Of a stretch of DNA of 8,922 nucleotides, positions 1-5,954 are shown piece after piece. The position numbers and the translations under genes are program-made. Source of the DNA: Chloroflexota bacterium (GTDB taxonomy: Bacteria; Chloroflexota; Anaerolineae; J036; Brachytrichaceae); the NCBI GenBank assembly GCA_021813225.1, contig JAKALH010000093.1:1-8922 (forward strand), written 5' to 3'. Under the pieces are notes generated by a model, which worked only from the letters and a program-made list of their open reading frames with translations, searched no databases and was not told the DNA's origin. Within the stretch, counting starts at the first letter, position 1. Every line of letters starts with the position of its first letter.

Positions 1-1324
1 GGCCATTCGCGCGCGAGCCGACCATGCGCGCAGCGCCGATCCGCTCGATCCCATCAACCTGTTCAATATCACCTGGCGGAAGCCAGACGGCGGGATCAAT
101 TATTTCGTGATGCCGCACGAGGTAACCGGCGTAGATGCCGAGATCGTCGTCATCGTAGCCAAGGACTTCCCGACCGGCAGCCACAAAGTCGGGCCGGCGT
201 ACTCGGTGATGATTGAGAAGTACGTGGACGGCGAGTTGGACCCCGCCAGGCACACACTCGTCTTCCCCAGCACGGGCAATTACGGCATCGGCGGCGCCTG
301 GGTCGGTCGCCGCGCCGGATTCGACACCGTGGTCATCCTGCCTCAGGGCATGAGCCAGGAGCGTTTCCAGAAGATCGAGAGCTACGGCGCACGCTACATC
401 AAGACGGTCGGCAGCGAATCGAACGTCAAGGAAATCTACGACGCCTGCAACCGACTGACCCGCGAGCAGCCCGATAAAATCCGCATCCTGAACCAGTTCG
501 CCGAAATGGGTAACTACCGTTTCCATTACCATGTCACCGGCAATACGGTTGTCGAACTGGAACAGGAACTGCGGGGGCGGCTGGGAACGCGCGGCATCCA
601 TGCTTTCTGTTCCTCAATGGGCAGCGCCGGCACCATCGCTGCCGGCGACCGGCTGAAGCAGATATTCCCGGATTGCCGCGTCATCGGGCTGGAACCGGTA
701 CAGTGCCCCACCCTGTATAACAACGGCTACGGCGCGCATGATATCCAGGGCATCGGAGATAAGCACGCTACGTGGATTCACCACGTGACCAATATGGATG
801 GGCTGGCCTGCATCGACGACCAGGAGTCGGTGAAGCTGTGCCAGGTGCTGACGGACCCGGTCGGCAGCGAAACACTGGCGACACGTTATCGCGTGGATGG
901 GTCATCGGTCGAAGCGATGGCCCACATCTTCGGCATCAGCGGCGCCTGCAATCTGATTGGCGCCATCAAGACGGCGAAACACTACCGCATGAGCCGTAAG
1001 GAAGCCATCGTCATTCCGGCGACTGACAATATCGATCGCTATCATTCCACGATGCGCGAGACGGATGAGCGATATGGGCGGCTGGACGCATGCGAAAGCG
1101 TGGTGCGTATTGAAGGCATTCTGAAGAACCAGAAGACCGACTGGTATAAGGACGGCACGCCAGAAAATCGGCGCCAGTGGCACAATCTGAAGTACTATAC
1201 GTGGGTCGAACAACAGGGTAAATCCGTAGACGAGCTGAATGCCCAGTTGCAACCGGAATGGTGGCTGGAACAGCAGGCGAAGATAGCGGAGACGGACGCA
1301 AAAATCCTGCGCCTGCGAGGATAA
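1..1324 (+). CDS. PLP-dependent enzyme, cysteine synthase/TrpB-like fold type II (5' partial)
   Basis: The frame is open from base 2 to the TAA at 1322-1324, giving 440 visible residues. The coding sequence therefore begins upstream of the window; the GTG at 107 and ATG at 110 are internal. Seen: the motif FPTGSHKVGPA, whose Lys (codon 185-187) is the expected Schiff-base lysine; PSTGNYGIG at 266-292, in the place of the asparagine loop (TSGNTG) of cysteine synthases; and CSSMGSAGT at 608-634, in the place of the Gly-rich PLP-phosphate loop. A C-terminal tail rich in W, Q and E (last ~90 residues) extends past the usual core. Family knowledge: fold type II enzymes carry out beta-replacement, beta-elimination or deamination of amino acids in the cytoplasm. 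The exact reaction cannot be read from sequence; candidates are a cysteine synthase-like enzyme, a desulfhydrase or an ammonia-lyase. It is the first visible gene of a tight co-directional run ending in ssnA, which suggests amino-compound catabolism. Family is secure, substrate unknown. Confidence 0.88.
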   Translation, partial: AIRARADHARSADPLDPINLFNITWRKPDGGINYFVMPHEVTGVDAEIVVIVAKDFPTGSHKVGPAYSVMIEKYVDGELDPARHTLVFPSTGNYGIGGAWVGRRAGFDTVVILPQGMSQERFQKIESYGARYIKTVGSESNVKEIYDACNRLTREQPDKIRILNQFAEMGNYRFHYHVTGNTVVELEQELRGRLGTRGIHAFCSSMGSAGTIAAGDRLKQIFPDCRVIGLEPVQCPTLYNNGYGAHDIQGIGDKHATWIHHVTNMDGLACIDDQESVKLCQVLTDPVGSETLATRYRVDGSSVEAMAHIFGISGACNLIGAIKTAKHYRMSRKEAIVIPATDNIDRYHSTMRETDERYGRLDACESVVRIEGILKNQKTDWYKDGTPENRRQWHNLKYYTWVEQQGKSVDELNAQLQPEWWLEQQAKIAETDAKILRLRG

Positions 1325-1350
1325 ACCCTGCCGCACACACGGTACATGGC

Positions 1351-1818
1351 ATGGATGCAGCGACATTTGATGCTTCAATCGAGCGCTGGTTGCGCAGGCA
1401 ACCGGATTACCCCGGCAGCAGCTACCATATCCAGGTCAAGCTGTGGAGCAGCGAGGTGGAGACCGCAGACCTGGCCGCGGCCGACCTGGCCGGCTGGGTC
1501 ATCATCGACTGGCAGCAGCGCGGTCGCGGGCTGTCGGCCAAACGGGCGCTGCCGGCGGCCGCGAATCCGCCCGGCGTTGCGCGCGCACTTGCCGCCGTGC
1601 AGGCCGGACTCCTGCACGTCCAGATTCAGGTAGTGATGGCTCCCGACGCGGACTGGAGCGAGGCTTATCAGCAAAATTCACTCGCACCCGACCTGATGCC
1701 GATTCTGGACGCCGGCCATGCCGTCGCGCTGAATATCGCCGCGGAGCGCAATCACGGCGACTGGCGTATCGCGCGCGCGCACCAGCCGCTCGACGAAGAA
1801 AATCTCAATGACTTCTAG
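1351..1818 (+). CDS. Hypothetical protein, 155 aa
   Basis: I do not recognise this protein. It starts 26 nt after the PLP-enzyme stop and ends with TAG at 1816-1818. The ATG at 1351 was chosen because it gives a start clear of the upstream gene. An in-frame ATG at 1258 would overlap the PLP enzyme by 67 nt and add a low-quality N-terminus, and the ATG at 1346 is out of frame. No clear Shine-Dalgarno precedes it, so it may depend on coupling to the upstream gene. Seen: an amphipathic N-terminus (SIERWLRRQPDY, residues 9-20), a hydrophobic strand GWVIIDWQQRGRG (48-60), an alternating strand HVQIQVVMAP (89-98), and an acidic tail DEENLNDF. There is no signal peptide, membrane segment or cysteine cluster. 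The mixed alpha/beta pattern suggests a small soluble domain. Its position between two metabolic genes suggests an accessory role, which is inference only. Confidence 0.72.
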   Translation: MDAATFDASIERWLRRQPDYPGSSYHIQVKLWSSEVETADLAAADLAGWVIIDWQQRGRGLSAKRALPAAANPPGVARALAAVQAGLLHVQIQVVMAPDADWSEAYQQNSLAPDLMPILDAGHAVALNIAAERNHGDWRIARAHQPLDEENLNDF

Positions 1819-1860
1819 CCCAGACGCCATGCCCGATCAACCCAGGGCGAGCAGGATGTC

Positions 1861-2319
1861 ATGATTGAGCCGGATGCGCGCGTGCTGGTGTGCCTGATCA
1901 ATAAACCGCGTGATCTCGAGATCGCGCGCTGGGACCACTGGTATCGCATCCCGGTGAAGCATGCACCATCGGACTATCTGGCGGACATCATTGCGTTTTA
2001 CCTGACCGCCGCATTTGGCGATGAGAAATGGGCTATCCATGAGTATGCCGAAGTGCGCGGGCACGAACTGGTGAAACGCGCCGATCTGTTCCCGGACGAA
2101 GCTGCGCATCCGCGAGCGAACGACCTGTATTACCGGATGCAGCTTGGTCCGTTGCAGCGGCTCAGCCGCCCGATCCCGTCGTTGAAGTGGCGCCGCATTG
2201 CGTTCATCCAGACCACCGGCGACCGTTTTGTCAACGCGCTCGAAATCAGCGAACTCGTCGAGGTCCACGGCGCCGGAGACCGTTTCGTGCAACTGATGGA
2301 GGACGACGACCCATGTTGA
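1861..2319 (+). CDS. Conserved-looking hypothetical protein, 152 aa
   Basis: Complete frame from ATG 1861 to TGA 2317-2319. The gap to the previous gene is 42 nt; AGGA at 1853-1856 is a close, weak ribosome site. I cannot name a domain with confidence. Seen: a hydrophobic strand RVLVCLI (7-13), then RDLEIARWDHWYRIPV (17-32), a helix ADIIAFYLTAAF (41-52), KWAIHEYAEV (56-65), and a segment LYYRMQLGPLQ (89-99) followed by basic RRIAFIQTTGDRF (111-123). The dense aromatic and basic residues look like a conserved fold rather than random reading. The pattern recalls uncharacterised proteins common in Chloroflexota, and a PUA/EVE-like or nuclease-like fold is conceivable but unproven. No signal peptide or membrane helix is visible. 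Its last 7 nt overlap the ssnA start, so the two are probably translationally coupled and co-expressed. Confidence 0.78.
   Translation: MIEPDARVLVCLINKPRDLEIARWDHWYRIPVKHAPSDYLADIIAFYLTAAFGDEKWAIHEYAEVRGHELVKRADLFPDEAAHPRANDLYYRMQLGPLQRLSRPIPSLKWRRIAFIQTTGDRFVNALEISELVEVHGAGDRFVQLMEDDDPC
2298..2302 (+). promoter_or_regulatory. Ribosome binding site for ssnA
   Basis: GGAGG lies 10 nt before the ATG at 2313, inside the end of the preceding gene. It decides the ssnA start: the reading frame is open back to at least 2187, but that extension is an Arg/Pro-rich shadow of the upstream gene. Confidence 0.7.
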
Positions 2320-3668
2320 TCACCCACGGCACGGTGATAACCATGACCGAGCCTGGACAAGTCATCGAAGACGGCGCCCTGCGGGTGCGCCATGGCTTGA
2401 TTGCCGACATCGGGCCGACACAGGAACTGCTGGCCCGCCATGGCCAGGCGGCAGAGCAGGCGCAGGACGAAATCGACGCCGGAGGCAAATTGATCCTGCC
2501 GGGCAATATCTGCGCCCACACCCATTTCTACGGGGCTTTCGCCCGCGGTATGGCTATACCGGGTCAGCCTGCCGCCGATTTTGTGCAGATTCTGGAGCGG
2601 CTGTGGTGGAAACTGGACCGCGGGCTTGATCTGGAGGGGGTGCGCTACTCAGCGCTGGTGTGCCTGATCAACGCGATCCGGCACGGCACGACGACTTTGA
2701 TCGACCATCACGCCAGCCCCAACGCGATCGACGGCTCTCTGAGCGCAATCGGCCAGGCGGTTCGCGAGGCGGGCCTGCGCGCGGCGCTCTGCTATGAGGT
2801 GACGGACCGCAACGGCATGGCCGGTGCGCAGGCCGGCATCAGCGAAAATGTCCGCTTTGCGCGGGAGACGCGCACTGACCTGTCGGACCTGGTCAAGTCT
2901 GCATTCGGTCTGCATGCATTGCTGACCGTCAGCGACGCTACGCTGGATCAATCGGTCGATGCGGCGCGAGACAACCATATCCCGCTGCATCTGCATGTCG
3001 CCGAAGGCCAGGCCGACCAGGCGCATTCGTTGAGTGCCCATCAGTTGCGCGTCGTGGAGCGCCTGCTGGCGCACAATGCGCTGAACGATCAGACCATCTG
3101 CGCGCACTGCATCCATGTGGACGCGCATGAGATAGACCTGCTGGCTCAGCAGGAAGCCAAAGTCACCCACCAGCCGCGCAGCAATATGAACAACGCCGTC
3201 GGGGCTGCACCCGTGATGCGCATGCTGGGCGCCGGGGTATGCGTTGGGCTGGGCAACGACGGTTTCAGCAACAATGCGTTCGCCGAGATGAAGTTCGCCG
3301 ATCTGCTCCAACGGCACACGCAGGCTGACCCGCGCGCGATGGGCGCGGACAGGGTCGTCCGCATGGCGTACATCAATAATGCGCAGATTGCGCGCCTGTT
3401 CTGGGAGCAGCCCGTCGGCACGCTGCAGGTCGGCGCCGCGGCTGACGTGATTCTGGCAGACTACAAGCCGTTCACACCCCTGCATGCAGGCAATGTGCCG
3501 TGGCACATCCTGTTCGGCATGGATGGCAGCGAGATCACAGACACCATCTGCGACGGCAGGATATTGATGCGCGACCGGCGGTTAACCACACTGGACGAAA
3601 CGGCCATCACGGCACGAGCGCGCGAAATCGCTGCGCAGACCTGGGCGCGCGTCCAGGCGATGGCATGA
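2313..3668 (+). CDS. ssnA: Putative aminohydrolase SsnA (amidohydrolase superfamily)
   Basis: A 451-aa cytosolic metal-dependent hydrolase of the cytosine-deaminase-like amidohydrolase superfamily. Seen: an N-terminal composite beta-domain (1-60); the metal motif AHTHF with H69 and H71; the SsnA-like stretch LERLWWKLDRGLDLEGV; IDHHASP (about 130-136); HLHVAE with H228 and E231; CAHCIH with H265; and GLGNDGFSNN with D316. The C-terminus returns to the beta-domain (GAAADVILADY, then TICDGRILM). All expected metal ligands and the catalytic Glu are present and the length matches full-length SsnA. Family knowledge: SsnA proteins (TIGR03314 type) are predicted aminohydrolases found in purine/amino-nitrogen clusters, often beside selenium-dependent molybdenum hydroxylases; the natural substrate is not settled. 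The start at 2313 has a good GGAGG site and overlaps the upstream stop by 7 nt, the end of a probable operon. The GNDG loop, where many relatives have GTDG, is a small variant. Other deaminases (guanine, S-adenosylhomocysteine) are less likely given the SsnA-specific stretches. Confidence 0.86.
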   Translation: MLITHGTVITMTEPGQVIEDGALRVRHGLIADIGPTQELLARHGQAAEQAQDEIDAGGKLILPGNICAHTHFYGAFARGMAIPGQPAADFVQILERLWWKLDRGLDLEGVRYSALVCLINAIRHGTTTLIDHHASPNAIDGSLSAIGQAVREAGLRAALCYEVTDRNGMAGAQAGISENVRFARETRTDLSDLVKSAFGLHALLTVSDATLDQSVDAARDNHIPLHLHVAEGQADQAHSLSAHQLRVVERLLAHNALNDQTICAHCIHVDAHEIDLLAQQEAKVTHQPRSNMNNAVGAAPVMRMLGAGVCVGLGNDGFSNNAFAEMKFADLLQRHTQADPRAMGADRVVRMAYINNAQIARLFWEQPVGTLQVGAAADVILADYKPFTPLHAGNVPWHILFGMDGSEITDTICDGRILMRDRRLTTLDETAITARAREIAAQTWARVQAMA

Positions 3669-3690
3669 CGGCTTCATCCGCCGCCGATCA

Positions 3691-3719
3691 GTCACTCAAT
3701 CTCCGTCAATCTCCGTGAC
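3691..3719. repeat. Tandem 10-bp duplication within a short inverted repeat
   Basis: TCAATCTCCG occurs twice in direct succession (3696-3705 and 3706-3715). GTCAC at 3691-3695 and GTGAC at 3715-3719 flank it as a 5-bp inverted repeat. It lies 22 nt after the ssnA stop. Function unknown; simple slippage is the likely origin. Confidence 0.6.
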
Positions 3720-3935
3720 GGCACGATCCAGTTCATCCATCAGCCGGTCCATCGCAGCACCGTGCAGTTGCGCGCCAAACAGCAGCGCATCATCGAACGG
3801 TGCAGAAAAAGGCAGGCGACTAGATCGTCCGTCAGTCAGCTGCCAGAAAATCCTGGCGCCTTGCGCAGCGGTTGAAACCGCGCGCAACGCAGCGCTGCTC
3901 CAGCCCGCTGTGGGCCGGGATTCATGGCACCGCAC
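3696..3935 (-). CDS. Possible small protein on the minus strand (doubtful)
   Basis: A 79-codon minus-strand frame beginning at a GTG, in the only stretch not covered by plus-strand genes. The C-terminal half reads as a plausible protein, with FDDALLFGAQLHGAAMDRL followed by an amphipathic helix MDELDRAVTEI. The codon mix (many CTG, GCG, GAT; third-position GC near 60% by my hand count) is not absurd for this genome. Against it: no ATG at a sensible start, no Shine-Dalgarno before the GTG, a poor N-terminus and no recognised family. The frame remains open only to about 3975. It would converge with ssnA. It could be the decayed 3' end of an older gene, or chance. Confidence 0.22.
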   Translation of the reverse strand: MRCHESRPTAGWSSAALRAVSTAAQGARIFWQLTDGRSSRLPFSAPFDDALLFGAQLHGAAMDRLMDELDRAVTEIDGD

Positions 3936-3941
3936 AGCAAC

Positions 3942-3950
3942 TGGTAATAC
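3942..3950 (+). promoter_or_regulatory. Candidate extended -10 promoter for the GH2 gene
   Basis: TGGTAATAC fits TGn plus a -10-like hexamer (TAATAC), with another weak hexamer TAGAAT just downstream at 3953-3958. No good -35 is visible; the region 17 nt upstream reads TCATGG. The GH2 gene needs its own promoter, because about 400 nt separates it from ssnA, so the location is sensible but the match is weak. Confidence 0.25.
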
Positions 3951-4049
3951 AGTAGAATTTCGAACGCAAGTCGTTTATCAGAGATCGTGTCATACCAACC
4001 GGGCTACGGCAGAGCATACCTGCACAGTTGCAGCCAGAGAGTCTCATAC

Positions 4050-4054
4050 AGGAG
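4050..4054 (+). promoter_or_regulatory. Ribosome binding site for the GH2 gene
   Basis: AGGAG lies 11 nt before the ATG at 4066. It supports that start over in-frame alternatives further inside the gene. Confidence 0.65.
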
Positions 4055-4065
4055 TGTAAACAAAG

Positions 4066-5808
4066 ATGACCGCCAGCAGCATACCCAGACCGGAATATCC
4101 GCGCCCGCAATTTGCGCGCGCCGACTGGATGAACCTGAACGGCGAGTGGGGATTTGAAGTGGACGCCAGCCTGTCTGGCGAAGAACGCAATCTGTTCCTC
4201 GGTCAGCCGCTGGCGCGGAAAATCATCGTCCCGTTCTGCCCGGAGAGTGACCTGTCCGGGATTGGGGAGAAAGATTTCATGCCGGCGGTGTGGTACCGGC
4301 GCGACGTCGAACTGCCCGCCGTCTGGACTGCCGCGGGTAAGCGCATCCTGCTGCACTTCGGCGCGTGTGACTACGAGACAACCGTATGGGTGAACGGCCG
4401 CAAGGTCGGGATGCACCGAGGCGGCTATACATCGTTCACCTTTGAAATCACGGCGCAGGCAGCTCCCGGCAAGAATGTCATTGTCGTGCGCGCTGTCGAC
4501 GACACCCGCAACAAACTTCAGCCCACCGGCAAGCAGAGTGAGCGGCTGCACTCCTACTCCTGCCTGTACACGCGCACGACAGGCATCTGGCAGACGGTCT
4601 GGCTTGAAGCGGTTCCGGCGACGTACCTGCGCGCGGTAAAGTACTTCCCGAACATCGACGAAGGCACGATCACCGTTCACGCGAAGCTGGACGGCCCAAC
4701 GAAAGGCTACCGGCTGCATGCCGCCGTCCGCGCCGAGGACAAAGAGATGGGCGCCGCGGATGTAGCCGCCGATGGTCTTGCTATATTCACGATCAAGCTG
4801 GCGGAACGCCACCTGTGGGAACCCGGCGCCCCTTACCTGTACAATGTCGAATTTACGCTTGACCAGGCAGGCCAGGCCGGCGACACGGTCAAGAGCTACT
4901 TCGGCCTGCGCAGCATCGTCATCGACGGCAAGAGGGTCTTGATCAACCACAAATCCGTGTTTCAGCGCCTGGTGCTGGATCAGGGATTCTATCCCGACGG
5001 CATCTATACCGCGCCCAGCGACGACGCCTTGCGCAGCGATATTGAGCTGTCAATGGCGATGGGCTTTAACGGCGCGCGTCTGCACGAGAAGGTTTTCGAG
5101 GAGCGCTTCCACTACTGGGCAGACAAGCTGGGCTACCTGACCTGGGGCGAATACCCGAACTGGGGGCTGGACCACGCCAACCCGCTGGCGCTGGAACGTT
5201 ACCTGAGCGAGTGGCTCGAAGCGCTGGAGCGCGACTTCGACCATCCTTCTATCGTAGGCTGGTGCCCATTCAACGAGACGAATCCCCAGCAGAACCCCGA
5301 GCTGCTGCGGATGATCTATCGCGCCACCAAGGCCGTCGACTGGACGCGCCCGGTGATCGACACCAGCGGCTATGTGCACGTCGAAACCGACATCTACGAT
5401 TGCCACAACTACGAGCAGGATGCCGCCAAATTCGCCGCAGCGTTCGAGGCATTCAAGACCAGCGATACGATCTACCAGAATTTCCCGCGACATGAGGTGA
5501 CCTATCAGGGACAGCCCTATTTCTGCAGCGAATATGGCGGCATCTGGTGGAATCCCGGGCAGGCCGACGCTCTGGCGTGGGGATATGGCGACCGCCCGCG
5601 CAGCGAGCAGCAGTTCCTTGAGCGCTACAAGGCGCTGACGGAGACGCTGCTGTTCAACCCGAACATGTTTGCTTTCTGCTATACGCAGCTCACCAACGTC
5701 GAGCAGGAGGTCAATGGACTATATACTTGCGACCGCAAAGCCAAGTTCGATCCGGCGATCATTCGCGCGATCAACGTCCAGCGTGCCGCAATCGAGACCG
5801 ATAACTGA
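4066..5808 (+). CDS. Glycoside hydrolase family 2 enzyme (beta-galactosidase/glucuronidase-like)
   Basis: A 580-aa retaining beta-glycosidase with three domains in the usual GH2 order: N-terminal sugar-binding jelly roll (about 5-180, with LNGEWGF, VWYRRDVELP and TTVWVNGRKVGMHRGGYTSF), an Ig-like beta-sandwich (about 185-285, ending GLRSI), and a TIM barrel (about 290-580). The acid/base is E404 in the GWCPFNETN motif and the nucleophile is E489 in FCSEYGG; both are present. The barrel is not followed by the extra C-terminal domains of the ~1000-residue LacZ type, so this is a compact form. No signal peptide or membrane helix is visible, so it probably acts in the cytoplasm on imported oligosaccharides. 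The specific sugar (galactoside, glucuronide, mannoside or arabinoside) cannot be decided from the sequence. It has its own leader and RBS and no adjacent transporter or sugar regulator, so it seems to stand alone. Confidence 0.9.
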   Translation: MTASSIPRPEYPRPQFARADWMNLNGEWGFEVDASLSGEERNLFLGQPLARKIIVPFCPESDLSGIGEKDFMPAVWYRRDVELPAVWTAAGKRILLHFGACDYETTVWVNGRKVGMHRGGYTSFTFEITAQAAPGKNVIVVRAVDDTRNKLQPTGKQSERLHSYSCLYTRTTGIWQTVWLEAVPATYLRAVKYFPNIDEGTITVHAKLDGPTKGYRLHAAVRAEDKEMGAADVAADGLAIFTIKLAERHLWEPGAPYLYNVEFTLDQAGQAGDTVKSYFGLRSIVIDGKRVLINHKSVFQRLVLDQGFYPDGIYTAPSDDALRSDIELSMAMGFNGARLHEKVFEERFHYWADKLGYLTWGEYPNWGLDHANPLALERYLSEWLEALERDFDHPSIVGWCPFNETNPQQNPELLRMIYRATKAVDWTRPVIDTSGYVHVETDIYDCHNYEQDAAKFAAAFEAFKTSDTIYQNFPRHEVTYQGQPYFCSEYGGIWWNPGQADALAWGYGDRPRSEQQFLERYKALTETLLFNPNMFAFCYTQLTNVEQEVNGLYTCDRKAKFDPAIIRAINVQRAAIETDN

Positions 5809-5891
5809 CATAGCGGTACACGACGCACCGTTCCGGGTCAATACAGCCCGCAATGCTGGCCATGACGGCGGTACGGCGCACCTGTCGCGCA

Positions 5892-5897
5892 TATAAT
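5892..5897 (+). promoter_or_regulatory. Perfect TATAAT -10 box upstream of the Lon-like protease
   Basis: TATAAT matches the sigma-70 -10 consensus exactly and lies in the 146-nt gap between the GH2 stop and the protease ATG. A start at the A of 5904 would give a 27-nt leader to a TTG at 5931 or 51 nt to the ATG at 5955. No matching -35 hexamer is seen at 16-18 nt spacing, and there is no TGn extension, so an activator might be needed, or the match is chance. Confidence 0.4.
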
Positions 5898-5915
5898 CCA
5901 GACACGATCAGCCCC

Positions 5916-5921
5916 AGGGAG
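5916..5921 (+). promoter_or_regulatory. Shine-Dalgarno AGGGAG, possible TTG start for the protease
   Basis: AGGGAG sits 9 nt before an in-frame TTG at 5931, a better arrangement than the GGAG at 5937-5940, which is 14 nt before the ATG at 5955. Initiation at TTG would add eight residues (MSGENSSN). Confidence 0.4.
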
Positions 5922-5954
5922 CGGCGTCACTTGAGTGGAGAAAACAGTTCAAAC

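Larger units (their letters stand above)
3669..4065. other. Intergenic region between ssnA and the GH2 gene
   Basis: About 400 nt with no convincing plus-strand gene; the open plus frame from 3715 reads as Ser/Arg/Ala-rich low-quality sequence. It contains a tandem 10-bp repeat near its left end, a possible minus-strand small frame (3696-3935), an extended -10-like element near 3942-3950, a TTCGAA palindrome at 3959-3964 and a 5-bp inverted repeat CTGCA/TGCAG at 4020-4024 and 4029-4033. I see no GC-rich hairpin followed by a T-run, so there is no clear intrinsic terminator for the ssnA operon. Confidence 0.6.

Noticed and set aside
1258..1350. Longer start for the 155-aa protein at ATG 1258
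   Set aside because: It would overlap the PLP enzyme by 67 nt with a G/R/P-rich segment that mirrors the other gene's reading frame.
2649..3506. Minus-strand frame of 285 codons opposite ssnA
   Set aside because: Antisense shadow of conserved ssnA metal-site sequence, with no family features of its own.
3903..3920. GCCC/GGGC short inverted repeat considered as a terminator
   Set aside because: The stem is only 4 bp and no T-run follows; too weak to call.
3715..4059. Plus-strand frame in the gap after ssnA
   Set aside because: Ser/Arg/Ala/Thr-rich low-quality translation, no RBS and no motif. It also overlaps the probable leader of the GH2 gene.
3922..4950. Minus-strand frame of about 340 codons overlapping the GH2 gene start
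   Set aside because: It is mostly antisense to the GH2 sugar-binding domain, shows no recognisable motif, and its downstream end reads poorly through the intergenic region.
5853..5954. 34-residue N-terminal extension of the Lon-like protease from ATG 5853
   Set aside because: The extension (RRTCRAYNPDTISPRERR) is unlike the family, has no good RBS, and would overlap the TATAAT box and the AGGGAG site.
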